Notes: a model not told the origin generated them from the sequence alone. Positions 1 through 6,310 are shown, counted from the first letter of the stretch. The stretch: 6,310 nucleotides of DNA from Selenomonadales bacterium (GCA_017390595.1 JAFPBC010000009.1:1-6310), one strand, 5' to 3'. Numbers and translations: made by a program.

Positions 1-527
1 GCAAGGTCGATATGCGCGATGACTTTCGCGATGCGGCCGAGAACAAGGCTCGGTCCATCGACCGTTACTTCTTCCACATCGAGTTTGACTTCATCGACTT
101 TGACACCTTCTGTCGCCAAGCCCGAGTAAGAAAGTTCTACTTTTCGCTTTTCTTTGAGCATTTTATCGAGCGTCACTTCGCATTTATCGGGTGTCGAACC
201 GATGAGTTCCAAGCCCGACGGAGTAACGACGTGTACTTTTACTTTGTGATGGCCGATCGGCAGCTGCGCCATGTCGATATACGCATAAAATTCATCTGCC
301 GAGGCAGCGCCGACGATACTGCGCGGCCCACGCACGATAACATCGACCGATTCATTGTTGTTGCTGATGAAATGGTCTGCCTGCACGTTGCGTACATGAA
401 GCGGCACTTGATATGTCGCATCCGCCGGCGGATTCTGCTCATTCATAACGATGAACCACAACACGATCGCCGTAATGAGTGCCGTTAATTTGGCAATATT
501 ATCTTTGTTGTTGGCAAATTTCACCAT
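1..527 (-). CDS. cdaR: CdaR, YbbR-domain regulator of diadenylate cyclase (3' part missing)
   Basis: Partial gene: 175 codons are visible from the ATG at 527, and the frame stays open through position 1. The product starts with a short charged stretch, then one hydrophobic segment at about residues 12-28 (signal anchor), then an extracytoplasmic part. After the anchor come YbbR-type repeats, seen as the recurring pattern VDVIVRGPRSIV (61-72) followed by AYID (82-85), and again VTVDGPSLVLGRI (154-166) followed by AHID (171-174). CdaR proteins are membrane-anchored, carry several such repeats, and bind the membrane cyclase CdaA to modulate c-di-AMP synthesis. The start is set by GGAGGC at 540-535, 7 bases upstream, and the first codons overlap the end of cdaA, so the two are probably co-translated. 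In many Bacillota the next gene is glmM, which cannot be checked here. Family assignment is firm; the regulatory role is inferred from family and neighbour. Confidence 0.93.
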   Translation of the reverse strand, partial: MVKFANNKDNIAKLTALITAIVLWFIVMNEQNPPADATYQVPLHVRNVQADHFISNNNESVDVIVRGPRSIVGAASADEFYAYIDMAQLPIGHHKVKVHVVTPSGLELIGSTPDKCEVTLDKMLKEKRKVELSYSGLATEGVKVDEVKLDVEEVTVDGPSLVLGRIAKVIAHIDL

Positions 528-1342
528 TTGAACTGCCTCCAATTCAACAAGTCACTAAGGCTCGTACCGCTTTCTTTGAGGAGCGGACGAAGTGTTTCTT
601 TGAGCGTTTCTTTATCGAGATAGCGCGTCAGGCGACCTTCACGAGCAAGCGAGATGATACCCGTCTCTTCGCTGACAACGATAACAACGCTGTCTGTCTG
701 CTCCGTCATACCGATCGCCGCACGATGGCGTGTACCGAGCTCTTTGTTGAGCGTGCGGTCATCCGTGAGCGGTAAGAGACAGCCTGCCGCCACCACGCGG
801 TTCCCGCGGATGATCGTAGCACCGTCATGGAGCGGTGTGTTCGGGATAAATACGTTGATAAGGAATTCCGACGATACGATACCGTCGATCTTAACACCCG
901 TATCGGCATAATCACCAAGACCTGTCTCACGCTCAAGTACCATGAGCGCACCGATCTTATTCTGCGACAAAGCACCTGCCGTGTTGACGATATGCGTAAG
1001 GAACGTCTCCGTTTCTTCCGTATCGAGGAATGTTTGTTTTTTAAACAGTCGACCGCGACCGAGATGTTCGAGCGCACGACGAAGTTCCGGCTGGAATACA
1101 ACAGGGAGCGCAACGAGCATCATCGTCATCAATTTTTGCAGCAACCAATAGATAACGTAAAGCTCGAGTACCTTGCTGAGAAATGTGATACCGAGCAAAA
1201 CGATGATACCTTTAAAGAGTGCGAGTGCTCTTGAATCTTTTACACCCATATACATTTTATACAATATAAAAGCAACGATCAAAATATCCACGATATCGAG
1301 TGGTGTGATCGTGCTGATCAGTCCTGTCACTTGAAATGGCAT
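521..1342 (-). CDS. cdaA: CdaA, membrane diadenylate cyclase (c-di-AMP synthase)
   Basis: Makes the second messenger c-di-AMP from two ATP at the inner face of the cytoplasmic membrane; in Bacillota c-di-AMP controls potassium and osmolyte balance and cell-wall homeostasis. The product is 273 residues, the usual CdaA length. Three hydrophobic segments (about 12-32, 37-56 and 61-82) form the N-terminal membrane part. The cytoplasmic DAC domain follows at about 100-255, with the diagnostic DGA motif at 173-175 (context PLHDGATII) and RHR at 205-207 (context GTRHRAAIG), both needed for ATP binding and catalysis. All key residues are present, so the enzyme should be active. The ATG at 1342 is supported by AAGAAGGG at 1359-1352 with a 9-base spacer. 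The gene follows the ilvE terminator, so it needs its own promoter; none is convincing in the AT-rich gap 1343-1470. The stop codon (523-521) overlaps the cdaR start. Confidence 0.97.
   Translation of the reverse strand: MPFQVTGLISTITPLDIVDILIVAFILYKMYMGVKDSRALALFKGIIVLLGITFLSKVLELYVIYWLLQKLMTMMLVALPVVFQPELRRALEHLGRGRLFKKQTFLDTEETETFLTHIVNTAGALSQNKIGALMVLERETGLGDYADTGVKIDGIVSSEFLINVFIPNTPLHDGATIIRGNRVVAAGCLLPLTDDRTLNKELGTRHRAAIGMTEQTDSVVIVVSEETGIISLAREGRLTRYLDKETLKETLRPLLKESGTSLSDLLNWRQFKW
535..540 (-). promoter_or_regulatory. Ribosome binding site of cdaR
   Basis: GGAGGC lies 7 bases before the ATG at 527, inside the last codons of cdaA. It fixes the cdaR start, which overlaps the cdaA stop by 7 bases, and suggests translational coupling of the cyclase and its regulator. 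Confidence 0.85.
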
Positions 1343-1351
1343 ATAACCAAA

Positions 1352-1359
1352 CCCTTCTT
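1352..1359 (-). promoter_or_regulatory. Ribosome binding site of cdaA
   Basis: AAGAAGGG lies 9 bases before the cdaA ATG at 1342. A second purine-rich tract, AGAAGAAGGA (1380-1371), sits just upstream but precedes no reading frame of note. The rest of the gap back to the ilvE terminator (1360-1470) is AT-rich leader sequence. Its best promoter-like match on the minus strand is weak (TTATCA, 17 bases, AATATT), so no promoter is called. Confidence 0.75.
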
Positions 1360-1470
1360 ATTTATAAAAGTCCTTCTTCTATGTTTCCCTTTTTATCGGT
1401 TTCATTCCTGCCGTTTTTTCTTTAATTTTTGAAAAAATATTTCTTTTTTCATCTTATTTGATAATGGGGT

Positions 1471-1506
1471 AAAAGAAACGGCGAAAGAATCTCTCTTTCG
1501 CCGTTT
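1471..1506 (-). terminator. Intrinsic terminator of ilvE
   Basis: Perfect 13-bp inverted repeat: left arm 1476-1488 and right arm 1494-1506, with a 5-base loop at 1489-1493 and core GGCGAAAG/CTTTCGCC. Read on the minus strand it is followed by TTTCTTTT (1478-1471), a good U-tract. The stem starts 11 bases after the ilvE stop codon. It separates the ilvE transcript from cdaA-cdaR. Confidence 0.92.
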
Positions 1507-1517
1507 TGCTCATGTTC

Positions 1518-2588
1518 TTATGCTTTTGGAACTTCAATGACCCAGCCGAACGGATCTTCGAGTCTAGCCGTCTGGATACCCGTGATGGTGTCATACAATT
1601 TCTGAGCCGTTTCGCCCGTTTTGCCACCATTGATGATGATGCTCTCACCTTTCCAGCAGAGTTCGCCGACCGGCGAGATAACTGCTGCCGTACCCGTACC
1701 GAATGCTTCTTCGAGCGTGCCGTTTTTCGCAGCTTCGAATACTTCTTCGATCGTGATGCGACGTTCCGTTGCTTTCATGCCCCAAGAACGAACGACTTCC
1801 AATACGGATTTACGCGTGATGCCCGGGAGGATAGAACCCGTCAATTCCGGCGTGATGATCTCGCCGTTGATCTTGAAGACGATGTTCATCGAACCAACTT
1901 CTTCAACATATTTGCGTTCGATACCATCGAGCCAGAGCGTCTGTGCGAAGCCTTCCTGATGTGCAACATAGTCGCCATGGAGGCTGGCTGCATAGTTAGC
2001 TGCCGTTTTCGCTTCACCCGTACCGCCGATGACGGCACGAACATATTTATCTTCTACTTTGATGCGTACCGGAGCAAAGCCTGCTGCATAGTAAGCTGCT
2101 ACCGGCGACAAGATGATAGCCATTTTGTACTGTTTACCAACGCTTACACCGAGATACGGATCCGTCGAGAAGATGTACGGACGGATATAAAGGCTCGTGC
2201 CCGGTTTGGACGGGATCCAGCGTTCGTCGATCGCAACGAGTTTTTTGAGGCAATCAAGTACGAATTCTTCGTCGAATTCCGGTACACACAAGATGCGTGC
2301 CGAGTTGTTAAGACGTTTCATGTTTTCCGTCGGACGGAAAAGCGTGATGCGGTTGTCCGGCGTACGGTATGCTTTGAGACCTTCGAAGATCGCCTGACCA
2401 TAGTGGAGCGTTGCATTGGCAGGATTCAAGTTGAAGTCATGATGCGGCACGATGCGTGCATTATGCCAGCCTTTGCCTTCTTCGTAATCCATTTCGAACA
2501 TATGGTCGGTAAAAATACGGCCAAAGCCGAGTGCGTCTTGGTTCGGTAATTCTTTTGGTGCGGTTGTTAATTCGATTTTCAATTCCAT
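1518..2588 (-). CDS. ilvE: Branched-chain amino acid aminotransferase
   Basis: PLP enzyme of fold type IV that interconverts leucine, isoleucine and valine with their 2-oxo acids using glutamate/2-oxoglutarate, the last step of branched-chain amino acid synthesis; cytoplasmic. The product is 356 residues and resembles the longer branched-chain aminotransferase type (BCAT type II, the eukaryotic and Gram-positive kind). Visible family features are LHYGQAIFEGLKAYR near residues 61-75, the PLP lysine K194 in GEAKTAANYAASL, the class-IV signature EVGSMNIVF at 230-238, and the phosphate-binding loop GTGTAAVISPVG at 298-309. The ATG at 2588 is chosen over the in-frame ATG at 2609. AGGGGAAGGG (2606-2597) is ideally placed for 2588, and nothing resembling a Shine-Dalgarno site precedes 2609. 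It lies 107 bases after argH with a strong promoter between, and ends in its own terminator, so it can be a one-gene transcript. Preference among branched-chain substrates cannot be read from sequence. Confidence 0.95.
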   Translation of the reverse strand: MELKIELTTAPKELPNQDALGFGRIFTDHMFEMDYEEGKGWHNARIVPHHDFNLNPANATLHYGQAIFEGLKAYRTPDNRITLFRPTENMKRLNNSARILCVPEFDEEFVLDCLKKLVAIDERWIPSKPGTSLYIRPYIFSTDPYLGVSVGKQYKMAIILSPVAAYYAAGFAPVRIKVEDKYVRAVIGGTGEAKTAANYAASLHGDYVAHQEGFAQTLWLDGIERKYVEEVGSMNIVFKINGEIITPELTGSILPGITRKSVLEVVRSWGMKATERRITIEEVFEAAKNGTLEEAFGTGTAAVISPVGELCWKGESIIINGGKTGETAQKLYDTITGIQTARLEDPFGWVIEVPKA

Positions 2589-2596
2589 GATATAGA

Positions 2597-2606
2597 CCCT
2601 TCCCCT
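2597..2606 (-). promoter_or_regulatory. Ribosome binding site deciding the ilvE start
   Basis: AGGGGAAGGG ends 8 bases before the ATG at 2588. The alternative ATG at 2609 immediately precedes this tract and would translate through it, so the 2588 start is preferred. Confidence 0.85.
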
Positions 2607-2626
2607 CATTTACAGTTAGCATAGAA

Positions 2627-2659
2627 AAGTGAAAACTGTATACAATACAGTTTTCACTT
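2627..2659 (-). promoter_or_regulatory. Perfect 14-bp inverted repeat in the ilvE leader (operator, attenuator or weak terminator)
   Basis: The arms 2627-2640 (aagtgaaaactgta) and 2646-2659 (tacagttttcactt) are exact reverse complements around a 5-base centre. In minus-strand RNA this is a long but AT-rich hairpin followed only by UUCUAUGC. With the last stem bases that makes a short UUUUCU run, so it is a poor classical terminator. It lies 37 bases after the argH stop codon, about 30-60 bases downstream of the expected ilvE transcription start and 21 bases before the ribosome binding site. It could end the arg transcript, attenuate ilvE, or be a repressor operator. The symmetry is certain; the function is not. 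Confidence 0.6.
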
Positions 2660-2667
2660 ACCAAACG

Positions 2668-2687
2668 ACATATGAAAACTTATATGT
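2668..2687. repeat. Imperfect palindrome at the predicted ilvE transcription start
   Basis: The 6-base arms acatat (2668-2673) and atatgt (2682-2687) flank gaaaactt. The site spans roughly +1 to +20 of the predicted ilvE transcript. It carries a third copy of TGAAAACT (2673-2680), the half-site also found in both arms of the perfect repeat at 2627-2659. It could be a protein site or part of a leader RNA fold; the arms alone are short enough to arise by chance. Confidence 0.35.
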
Positions 2688-2694
2688 TGGGTTT

Positions 2695-2724
2695 ATTATA
2701 GACCTTTTTGTGTATACTTGTCAA
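2695..2724 (-). promoter_or_regulatory. Consensus housekeeping-sigma promoter for ilvE, inside the end of argH
   Basis: On the minus strand TTGACA (2724-2719) and TATAAT (2700-2695) are separated by 18 bases, matching both consensus hexamers at 12 of 12 positions. The -35 box lies in the codons of the last residues of ArgH (ATT GAC AAG), and the -10 box contains the argH TAA stop. Transcription would start near 2688, giving a leader of about 100 bases before the ilvE ATG. The match is seen directly; promoter activity is inferred. Confidence 0.82.
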
Positions 2725-4111
2725 TAACAACCTGCTGATTTTCCAACATTTTTTGTGCAGTCTCAAATTGCTGTGCAACCTGCGCGTACGATGTTCCACC
2801 ATAGGAGTTACGATTTGTTACACAAGTCTCAACTGTGATCGCTTCCATGATATCTTCTTCAAAAAGCGGCGAGAATTGCTTGAATTCGTCGAGCGTCAAG
2901 TCCATCAACCATTTGTTGTTGTCGATGCAATAACGAACGCTTTTTCCGACAACTTCGTGTGCCTGACGGAACGGCAAGCCTTTTTTGCCGAGGTAGTCAG
3001 CCATGTCTGTCGCGTTGGAGAAGTCATGTGTAACGGCATTATACATACGGTCTGCGTTTACACGCATATCGCGGATCATTGCCGCATAGATGGTGAGTAC
3101 GAATTTGAGGTTGTCGATCGTATCAAAGACGCCTTCTTTATCTTCCTGGAGGTCTTTGTTGTATGCGAGCGGCAAGCCTTTTGTCGTCGTGAGCATACCC
3201 ATCAAGTGACCGAAGATACGGCCCGTTTTGCCGCGAACGAGTTCTGCGACGTCGGGGTTTTTCTTCTGCGGCATGATGGACGAGCCTGTGCAGTGTGCAT
3301 CGTCAAGCTCGATGAAGCCGAATTCAGCCGAGCACCAGAGGATGATCTCTTCGCTGATACGGCTGAGGTGCATGATGAGGAGCGATGCGAACGACAAGAA
3401 TTCGATGATGTAGTCGCGGTCGCTGACTGCGTCCATGCTGTTGGCGTAGAGTTTGCCGAATTTGAGCTGCTCGGCTACCATGAAACGGTCGATCGGGAAC
3501 GTCGTGCCTGCAAGTGCGCCTGCACCGAGCGGCATGATATCCGTGCGTTCGTATACACCTTGTAAGCGGTCGAAGTCACGTGCGAGCATGAAGAAGTATG
3601 CCATCATGTGCTGTGCAAAGAGGATCGGCTGCGCGCGCTGAAGGTGCGTGTAACCGGGCATGATGACTTCTTTGTTTTCTTGTGCTTTCTGAAGGAATGC
3701 TTCTTGCAAGTTCTGAAGAAGAACGGCAAGTTCGCCGATCTCTTTTCTGAGATAGAGATGCGTATCGACAGCGACTTGGTCGTTACGGCTGCGGGCGGTA
3801 TGGAGTTTACCGCCCACTGCGCCGATACGTTCTGTGAGTCTTGCTTCGATATTCATATGGATATCTTCGAGGCCTACTTCGAACGAGAAGTTGCCTGCTT
3901 CGATATCAGCGAGAATGCTTTCAAGGCCGCCGATGATGAGGTCGCGCTCTTCATCGGAGATGATGCCCGTTTTGGCAAGCATCGTAGCGTGTGCGATGCT
4001 GCCTTTGATATCTTCATAATACATACGATGGTCGAACGAGATGGACGCCTGGAATTCGTCTACCATTGCGTCAGTGCTTTTCGTAAAACGACCGCCCCAC
4101 AGTTTTGCCAT
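2696..4111 (-). CDS. argH: Argininosuccinate lyase
   Basis: Splits argininosuccinate into arginine and fumarate, the last step of arginine synthesis; a cytoplasmic homotetramer of the fumarase/aspartase superfamily. The product is 471 residues, normal for the family. Motifs in order are HTARSRNDQ (104-112, substrate binding), PGYTHLQRAQP (152-162, with the catalytic-region histidine H156), and the superfamily signature GSSIMPQKKNPD (276-287), whose mobile serine loop supplies the catalytic serine (S277/S278 region). Everything needed for activity is present. The ATG at 4111 lies 3 bases after the argG stop. Its likely ribosome site AAAGGA (4129-4124) lies in the argG tail with a 12-base spacer, somewhat long, so translation may be coupled to argG. 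The 3' end doubles as promoter sequence for ilvE, which constrains the last codons. Confidence 0.98.
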   Translation of the reverse strand: MAKLWGGRFTKSTDAMVDEFQASISFDHRMYYEDIKGSIAHATMLAKTGIISDEERDLIIGGLESILADIEAGNFSFEVGLEDIHMNIEARLTERIGAVGGKLHTARSRNDQVAVDTHLYLRKEIGELAVLLQNLQEAFLQKAQENKEVIMPGYTHLQRAQPILFAQHMMAYFFMLARDFDRLQGVYERTDIMPLGAGALAGTTFPIDRFMVAEQLKFGKLYANSMDAVSDRDYIIEFLSFASLLIMHLSRISEEIILWCSAEFGFIELDDAHCTGSSIMPQKKNPDVAELVRGKTGRIFGHLMGMLTTTKGLPLAYNKDLQEDKEGVFDTIDNLKFVLTIYAAMIRDMRVNADRMYNAVTHDFSNATDMADYLGKKGLPFRQAHEVVGKSVRYCIDNNKWLMDLTLDEFKQFSPLFEEDIMEAITVETCVTNRNSYGGTSYAQVAQQFETAQKMLENQQVVIDKYTQKGL

Positions 4112-4114
4112 GGC

Positions 4115-5323
4115 TTAGTTCTGTCCTTTCTGCATCAACGCTCTAACTTTAAGCGGCAAGCCAAAGAGGTTGATGAAGCCTTCTGCGTCTGCCTGGTTGT
4201 ATACGTCGTCTTCTTCGAATGTAACGAATTCTTTGCTGTAGAGAGAGTACGGAGACTGAGCGCCCGCGGACATGATGTTGCCTTTGTAGAGTTTCACGCG
4301 AACTTTACCCGTAACCGTTTCCTGCGTCTGGTCTACGAATGCAGCGAGTGCTTCACGAAGCTGGCTGAACCACATACCATCGTATACGAGTTCTGCATAA
4401 CGGATAGCTACTTGTTCTTTATAATGGAGCGTAGCGCGGTCGAGCGTGAGGTATTCGAGTTCGCGATGTGCGTAGTAAAGGATCGCACCGCCCGGGTTTT
4501 CGTATACGCCACGGGATTTCATACCAACGAGACGGTTTTCTACCATGTCAGTGATACCGACACCGTTAGCCGCACCGATCTCATTGAGTTTCGTAAGAAG
4601 TTCTACTGCGCCCATTTTTACGCCGTCAACGGCAACAGGGATACCTTTTTCGAAGTCGACTTCAACGTACGTTACTTCGTCGGCAGCCTGCGTCGGAGCT
4701 TTCGTTACGAGGTATACGTTGTCTTTCGGTTCGTTCCACGGATCTTCGAGGTCGGAACCTTCATGGCTGAGGTGCCAGATGTTGCGGTCCATGCTGTATA
4801 CTTTGTTGCCTTTTGCGACCGGTATGTTGTGCGCTTCTGCGTAACGGATAGCATCTTCACGGGAGCGGATATCCCAGAGTCTCCACGGAGCGATGATCTG
4901 AAGCTGCGGAGCGAGTGCTTTTACCGTAAGTTCGAAACGAACCTGGTCGTTACCTTTACCCGTTGCGCCGTGTGCGATAGCGTCTGCGCCTTCTGCTTCT
5001 GCGATCTCAACGAGACGTTTTGCGATGAGCGGACGAGCGAACGACGTACCGAGGAGGTATTTGCCTTCGTATACCGCGCCTGCTTTGAGCGTCGGCCATA
5101 CGTATTCTTCGAGGAACGGCGTTACGAGATCTTCGATATAGACTTTGCTTGCGCCGGAAGCCAATGCTTTGTCATGGATGACATCGAGTTCATCGCCCTG
5201 ACCGATGTCAGCGCACATTGCGATAACTTCGCAACCGTCATAGTTTTCTTTGAGCCACGGAATGATAACGGAGGTATCAAGACCGCCGGAATATGCCAAT
5301 ACTACTTTTTTTACACTGCTCAT
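4115..5323 (-). CDS. argG: Argininosuccinate synthase
   Basis: Uses ATP to join citrulline and aspartate into argininosuccinate with release of AMP and pyrophosphate, the second-last step of arginine synthesis; cytoplasmic. The product is 402 residues, the usual length of the bacterial short-form enzyme. The N-terminal nucleotide-binding domain begins at once with the PP-loop YSGGLDTS (11-18). HGATGKGNDQVRFE (118-131) and YSMDRNIWHLSHEGSDLEDP (176-195) are characteristic of the family and bind aspartate, citrulline and ATP. No motif is missing. The ATG at 5323 is supported by AAGAGGTG (5338-5331) with a 7-base spacer. The 49-base AT-rich gap after argF shows no terminator and no convincing promoter, so argG is most likely in one transcript with argF and argH. 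Confidence 0.98.
   Translation of the reverse strand: MSSVKKVVLAYSGGLDTSVIIPWLKENYDGCEVIAMCADIGQGDELDVIHDKALASGASKVYIEDLVTPFLEEYVWPTLKAGAVYEGKYLLGTSFARPLIAKRLVEIAEAEGADAIAHGATGKGNDQVRFELTVKALAPQLQIIAPWRLWDIRSREDAIRYAEAHNIPVAKGNKVYSMDRNIWHLSHEGSDLEDPWNEPKDNVYLVTKAPTQAADEVTYVEVDFEKGIPVAVDGVKMGAVELLTKLNEIGAANGVGITDMVENRLVGMKSRGVYENPGGAILYYAHRELEYLTLDRATLHYKEQVAIRYAELVYDGMWFSQLREALAAFVDQTQETVTGKVRVKLYKGNIMSAGAQSPYSLYSKEFVTFEEDDVYNQADAEGFINLFGLPLKVRALMQKGQN
4124..4129 (-). promoter_or_regulatory. Probable ribosome binding site of argH within argG
   Basis: AAAGGA lies 12 bases before the argH ATG at 4111, inside the last codons of argG. The spacing is longer than at the other genes here, which suggests that ribosomes finishing argG may help to start argH. 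Confidence 0.6.
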
Positions 5324-5330
5324 TTGTAAG

Positions 5331-5338
5331 CACCTCTT
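5331..5338 (-). promoter_or_regulatory. Ribosome binding site of argG
   Basis: AAGAGGTG, 7 bases before the ATG at 5323, in the short argF-argG gap. It confirms the argG start, which also places the PP-loop at the expected distance from the N-terminus. Confidence 0.8.
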
Positions 5339-5372
5339 TTATATTATTTCTTTTTTATATGTTACTTCATTA

Positions 5373-6305
5373 TCAGTCTGCCATGACGAGAGCCATAACA
5401 GCTTTCTGCGCGTGGAGACGGTTTTCGGCTTCATCGAAGACAACAGACTGTTTGCTTTCGATAACTTCGTCGGTGATCTCTTCACCGCGATGTGCCGGGA
5501 GGCAATGGAGCACGATAGCATCCGGTTTCGCTACTGCCATGACAGCCGCGTTGACTTGGTAGTCTTTGAATGCTTTCTGGCGTTTTTCTGCTTCGCCTTC
5601 TTGACCCATGCTTGCCCATACGTCCGTGTAGACAACGTCTGCGTCTTTTGCTGCTGCCAAGATATCCTGCGTGATCTCTACTTTCGAGCCGAATGCTTTG
5701 GCATCTTCCATCGCTTCGGCTACCATGCTTTCCATCGGTTCATAGCCCGCAGGTGTTGCGACAGAGATGTCCATGCCGACTTTGGCACAGCCGTGCATGA
5801 GCGAGTTGACCATGTTGTTGCCATCGCCGATGTAGACCATTTTGAGGCCTTTGAGCTCGCCTTTGTGTTCGCGGATCGTCTGGAGGTCTGCGAGTACCTG
5901 ACACGGATGTTCTTCGTCTGTCAACGCGTTGATGACAGGAATGCTTGCGAAATCAGCAAGTTCTTCTACTTTCGCGCCTTCGAACGTACGGATCATGATG
6001 CCGTCGAGGTAACGGGAGAGCACACGTGCCGTATCACGGATAGGCTCACCGCGACCGATCTGGAGATCGCGATTCGACAAGAAAAGTGCCGAGCCGCCGA
6101 GCTGGTACATACCGACTTCGAACGACACGCGCGTACGAGTCGACGATTTTTCGAAGATCATACCGAGCGTTTTGCCTTTCAAAATGTGGTGTGTTTCACC
6201 TTTTTTCTGTTTTTCTTTCAGTTCTGCTGCCAGATCGAGGATCTGATAGATTTCTTCGGTCGTAAAGTCATGCAGCGATAAGAAATCTCTTCCTTTAAAG
6301 CTCAT
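5373..6305 (-). CDS. argF: Ornithine carbamoyltransferase (anabolic)
   Basis: Transfers the carbamoyl group of carbamoyl phosphate to ornithine, giving citrulline; a cytoplasmic trimer of the aspartate/ornithine carbamoyltransferase family. The product is 310 residues, typical of anabolic enzymes. Carbamoyl-phosphate contacts are in FEKSSTRTRVSFE (51-63, with STRTR at 55-59) and HPCQ (133-136). Ornithine-binding features that separate it from aspartate carbamoyltransferase are DGNNMVNS (161-168), DVWASMGQE (228-236, with the SMG loop) and HCLPAHRGEEIT (267-278, Cys268). Its position directly before argG and argH, and the absence of arcA or arcC, favour a biosynthetic over a catabolic (arginine deiminase pathway) role. 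The ATG at 6305 fits the usual family N-terminus. Only 5 bases upstream are inside the window, so its ribosome site, promoter and preceding gene cannot be seen. Confidence 0.97.
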   Translation of the reverse strand: MSFKGRDFLSLHDFTTEEIYQILDLAAELKEKQKKGETHHILKGKTLGMIFEKSSTRTRVSFEVGMYQLGGSALFLSNRDLQIGRGEPIRDTARVLSRYLDGIMIRTFEGAKVEELADFASIPVINALTDEEHPCQVLADLQTIREHKGELKGLKMVYIGDGNNMVNSLMHGCAKVGMDISVATPAGYEPMESMVAEAMEDAKAFGSKVEITQDILAAAKDADVVYTDVWASMGQEGEAEKRQKAFKDYQVNAAVMAVAKPDAIVLHCLPAHRGEEITDEVIESKQSVVFDEAENRLHAQKAVMALVMAD

Positions 6306-6310
6306 CTTAC

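Noticed and set aside
1424..1438. Sequence resembling a CodY box upstream of cdaA (AATTTTTGAAAAAAT)
   Set aside because: It has four mismatches to the AATTTTCWGAAAATT consensus in a strongly AT-rich stretch, so a chance match is likely. The TTTTC half-sites in the ilvE leader also do not assemble into a CodY box.
2461..2664. Minus-strand 67-codon frame overlapping the ilvE leader and start
   Set aside because: It starts with TTG without a ribosome site, runs through the dyad and then out of frame into ilvE. Its tail is arginine-rich junk typical of a shadow frame.
2654..2671. Five-codon reading frame (M-S-F-G-K) in the ilvE leader as an attenuation leader peptide
   Set aside because: No ribosome binding site precedes it and it contains no leucine, isoleucine or valine codons, so ribosome-stalling control by branched-chain amino acids is not supported.
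2588..2695. T-box riboswitch or ARG box controlling ilvE or the arg genes
   Set aside because: The leader is too short for a T-box and lacks the AGGGTGGNACCGCG element. No palindromic TGAAT/ATTCA-type ArgR site is seen here or in the argF-argG gap.
3608..5329. Very long plus-strand open frame (573 codons) antisense to argG and part of argH
   Set aside because: It is a shadow. The real genes rarely use TTA, CTA or TCA codons, so the antisense frame stays open. Its translation is unnaturally rich in Phe, Cys, Arg and Asp and resembles no family, and the opposite strand encodes clear enzymes. The same holds for the plus-strand frames at 1506-2549, 2708-3565, 5250-6281 and 12-488.
5324..5372. 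Promoter-like AT-rich bases between argF and argG
   Set aside because: GTAACA-16-TATAAA is a weak match in a very AT-rich 49-base gap. With no terminator before it, co-transcription of argF and argG is the simpler reading.

Overview
The window is ordinary bacterial chromosome, densely coded entirely on the minus strand. Read in the direction of transcription (high to low coordinates) it holds argF, argG, argH, ilvE, cdaA and the first part of cdaR. The membrane diadenylate cyclase CdaA followed by its YbbR-type partner CdaR, the strong GGAGG/AAGGG-type ribosome binding sites and the intermediate base composition point to Bacillota (Firmicutes). The arg gene order and the style of the proteins would fit a Negativicutes (Selenomonas-like) genome, but that finer placement is inference and was not tested by any search.

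Region 6305-2696 is the distal half of an arginine biosynthesis operon. ArgF turns ornithine and carbamoyl phosphate into citrulline, ArgG joins citrulline to aspartate, and ArgH splits argininosuccinate into arginine and fumarate. All three are full length with intact catalytic motifs. The gaps between them are 49 and 3 bases, and no terminator is visible between them. Earlier pathway genes, if clustered, would lie beyond position 6310.

Region 2724-2588 is the most informative non-coding part. A promoter with both consensus hexamers (TTGACA, 18 bases, TATAAT) is embedded in the last codons of argH, and its -10 box contains the argH stop codon. Below it, in what would be the first 100 bases of an ilvE transcript, lie a perfect 14-bp inverted repeat and further copies of its half-sites. 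These could form mutually exclusive RNA hairpins or be protein operators. ilvE (branched-chain aminotransferase) therefore probably has its own, possibly regulated, promoter and need not depend on read-through from arg. A strong intrinsic terminator closes ilvE at 1506-1471.

Region 1342-1 is a separate c-di-AMP module. cdaA overlaps cdaR by 7 bases, and cdaR runs off the window at position 1. I see no RNA genes, mobile elements, CRISPR arrays or undescribed multi-gene system here. The long plus-strand reading frames are antisense shadows of the real genes.
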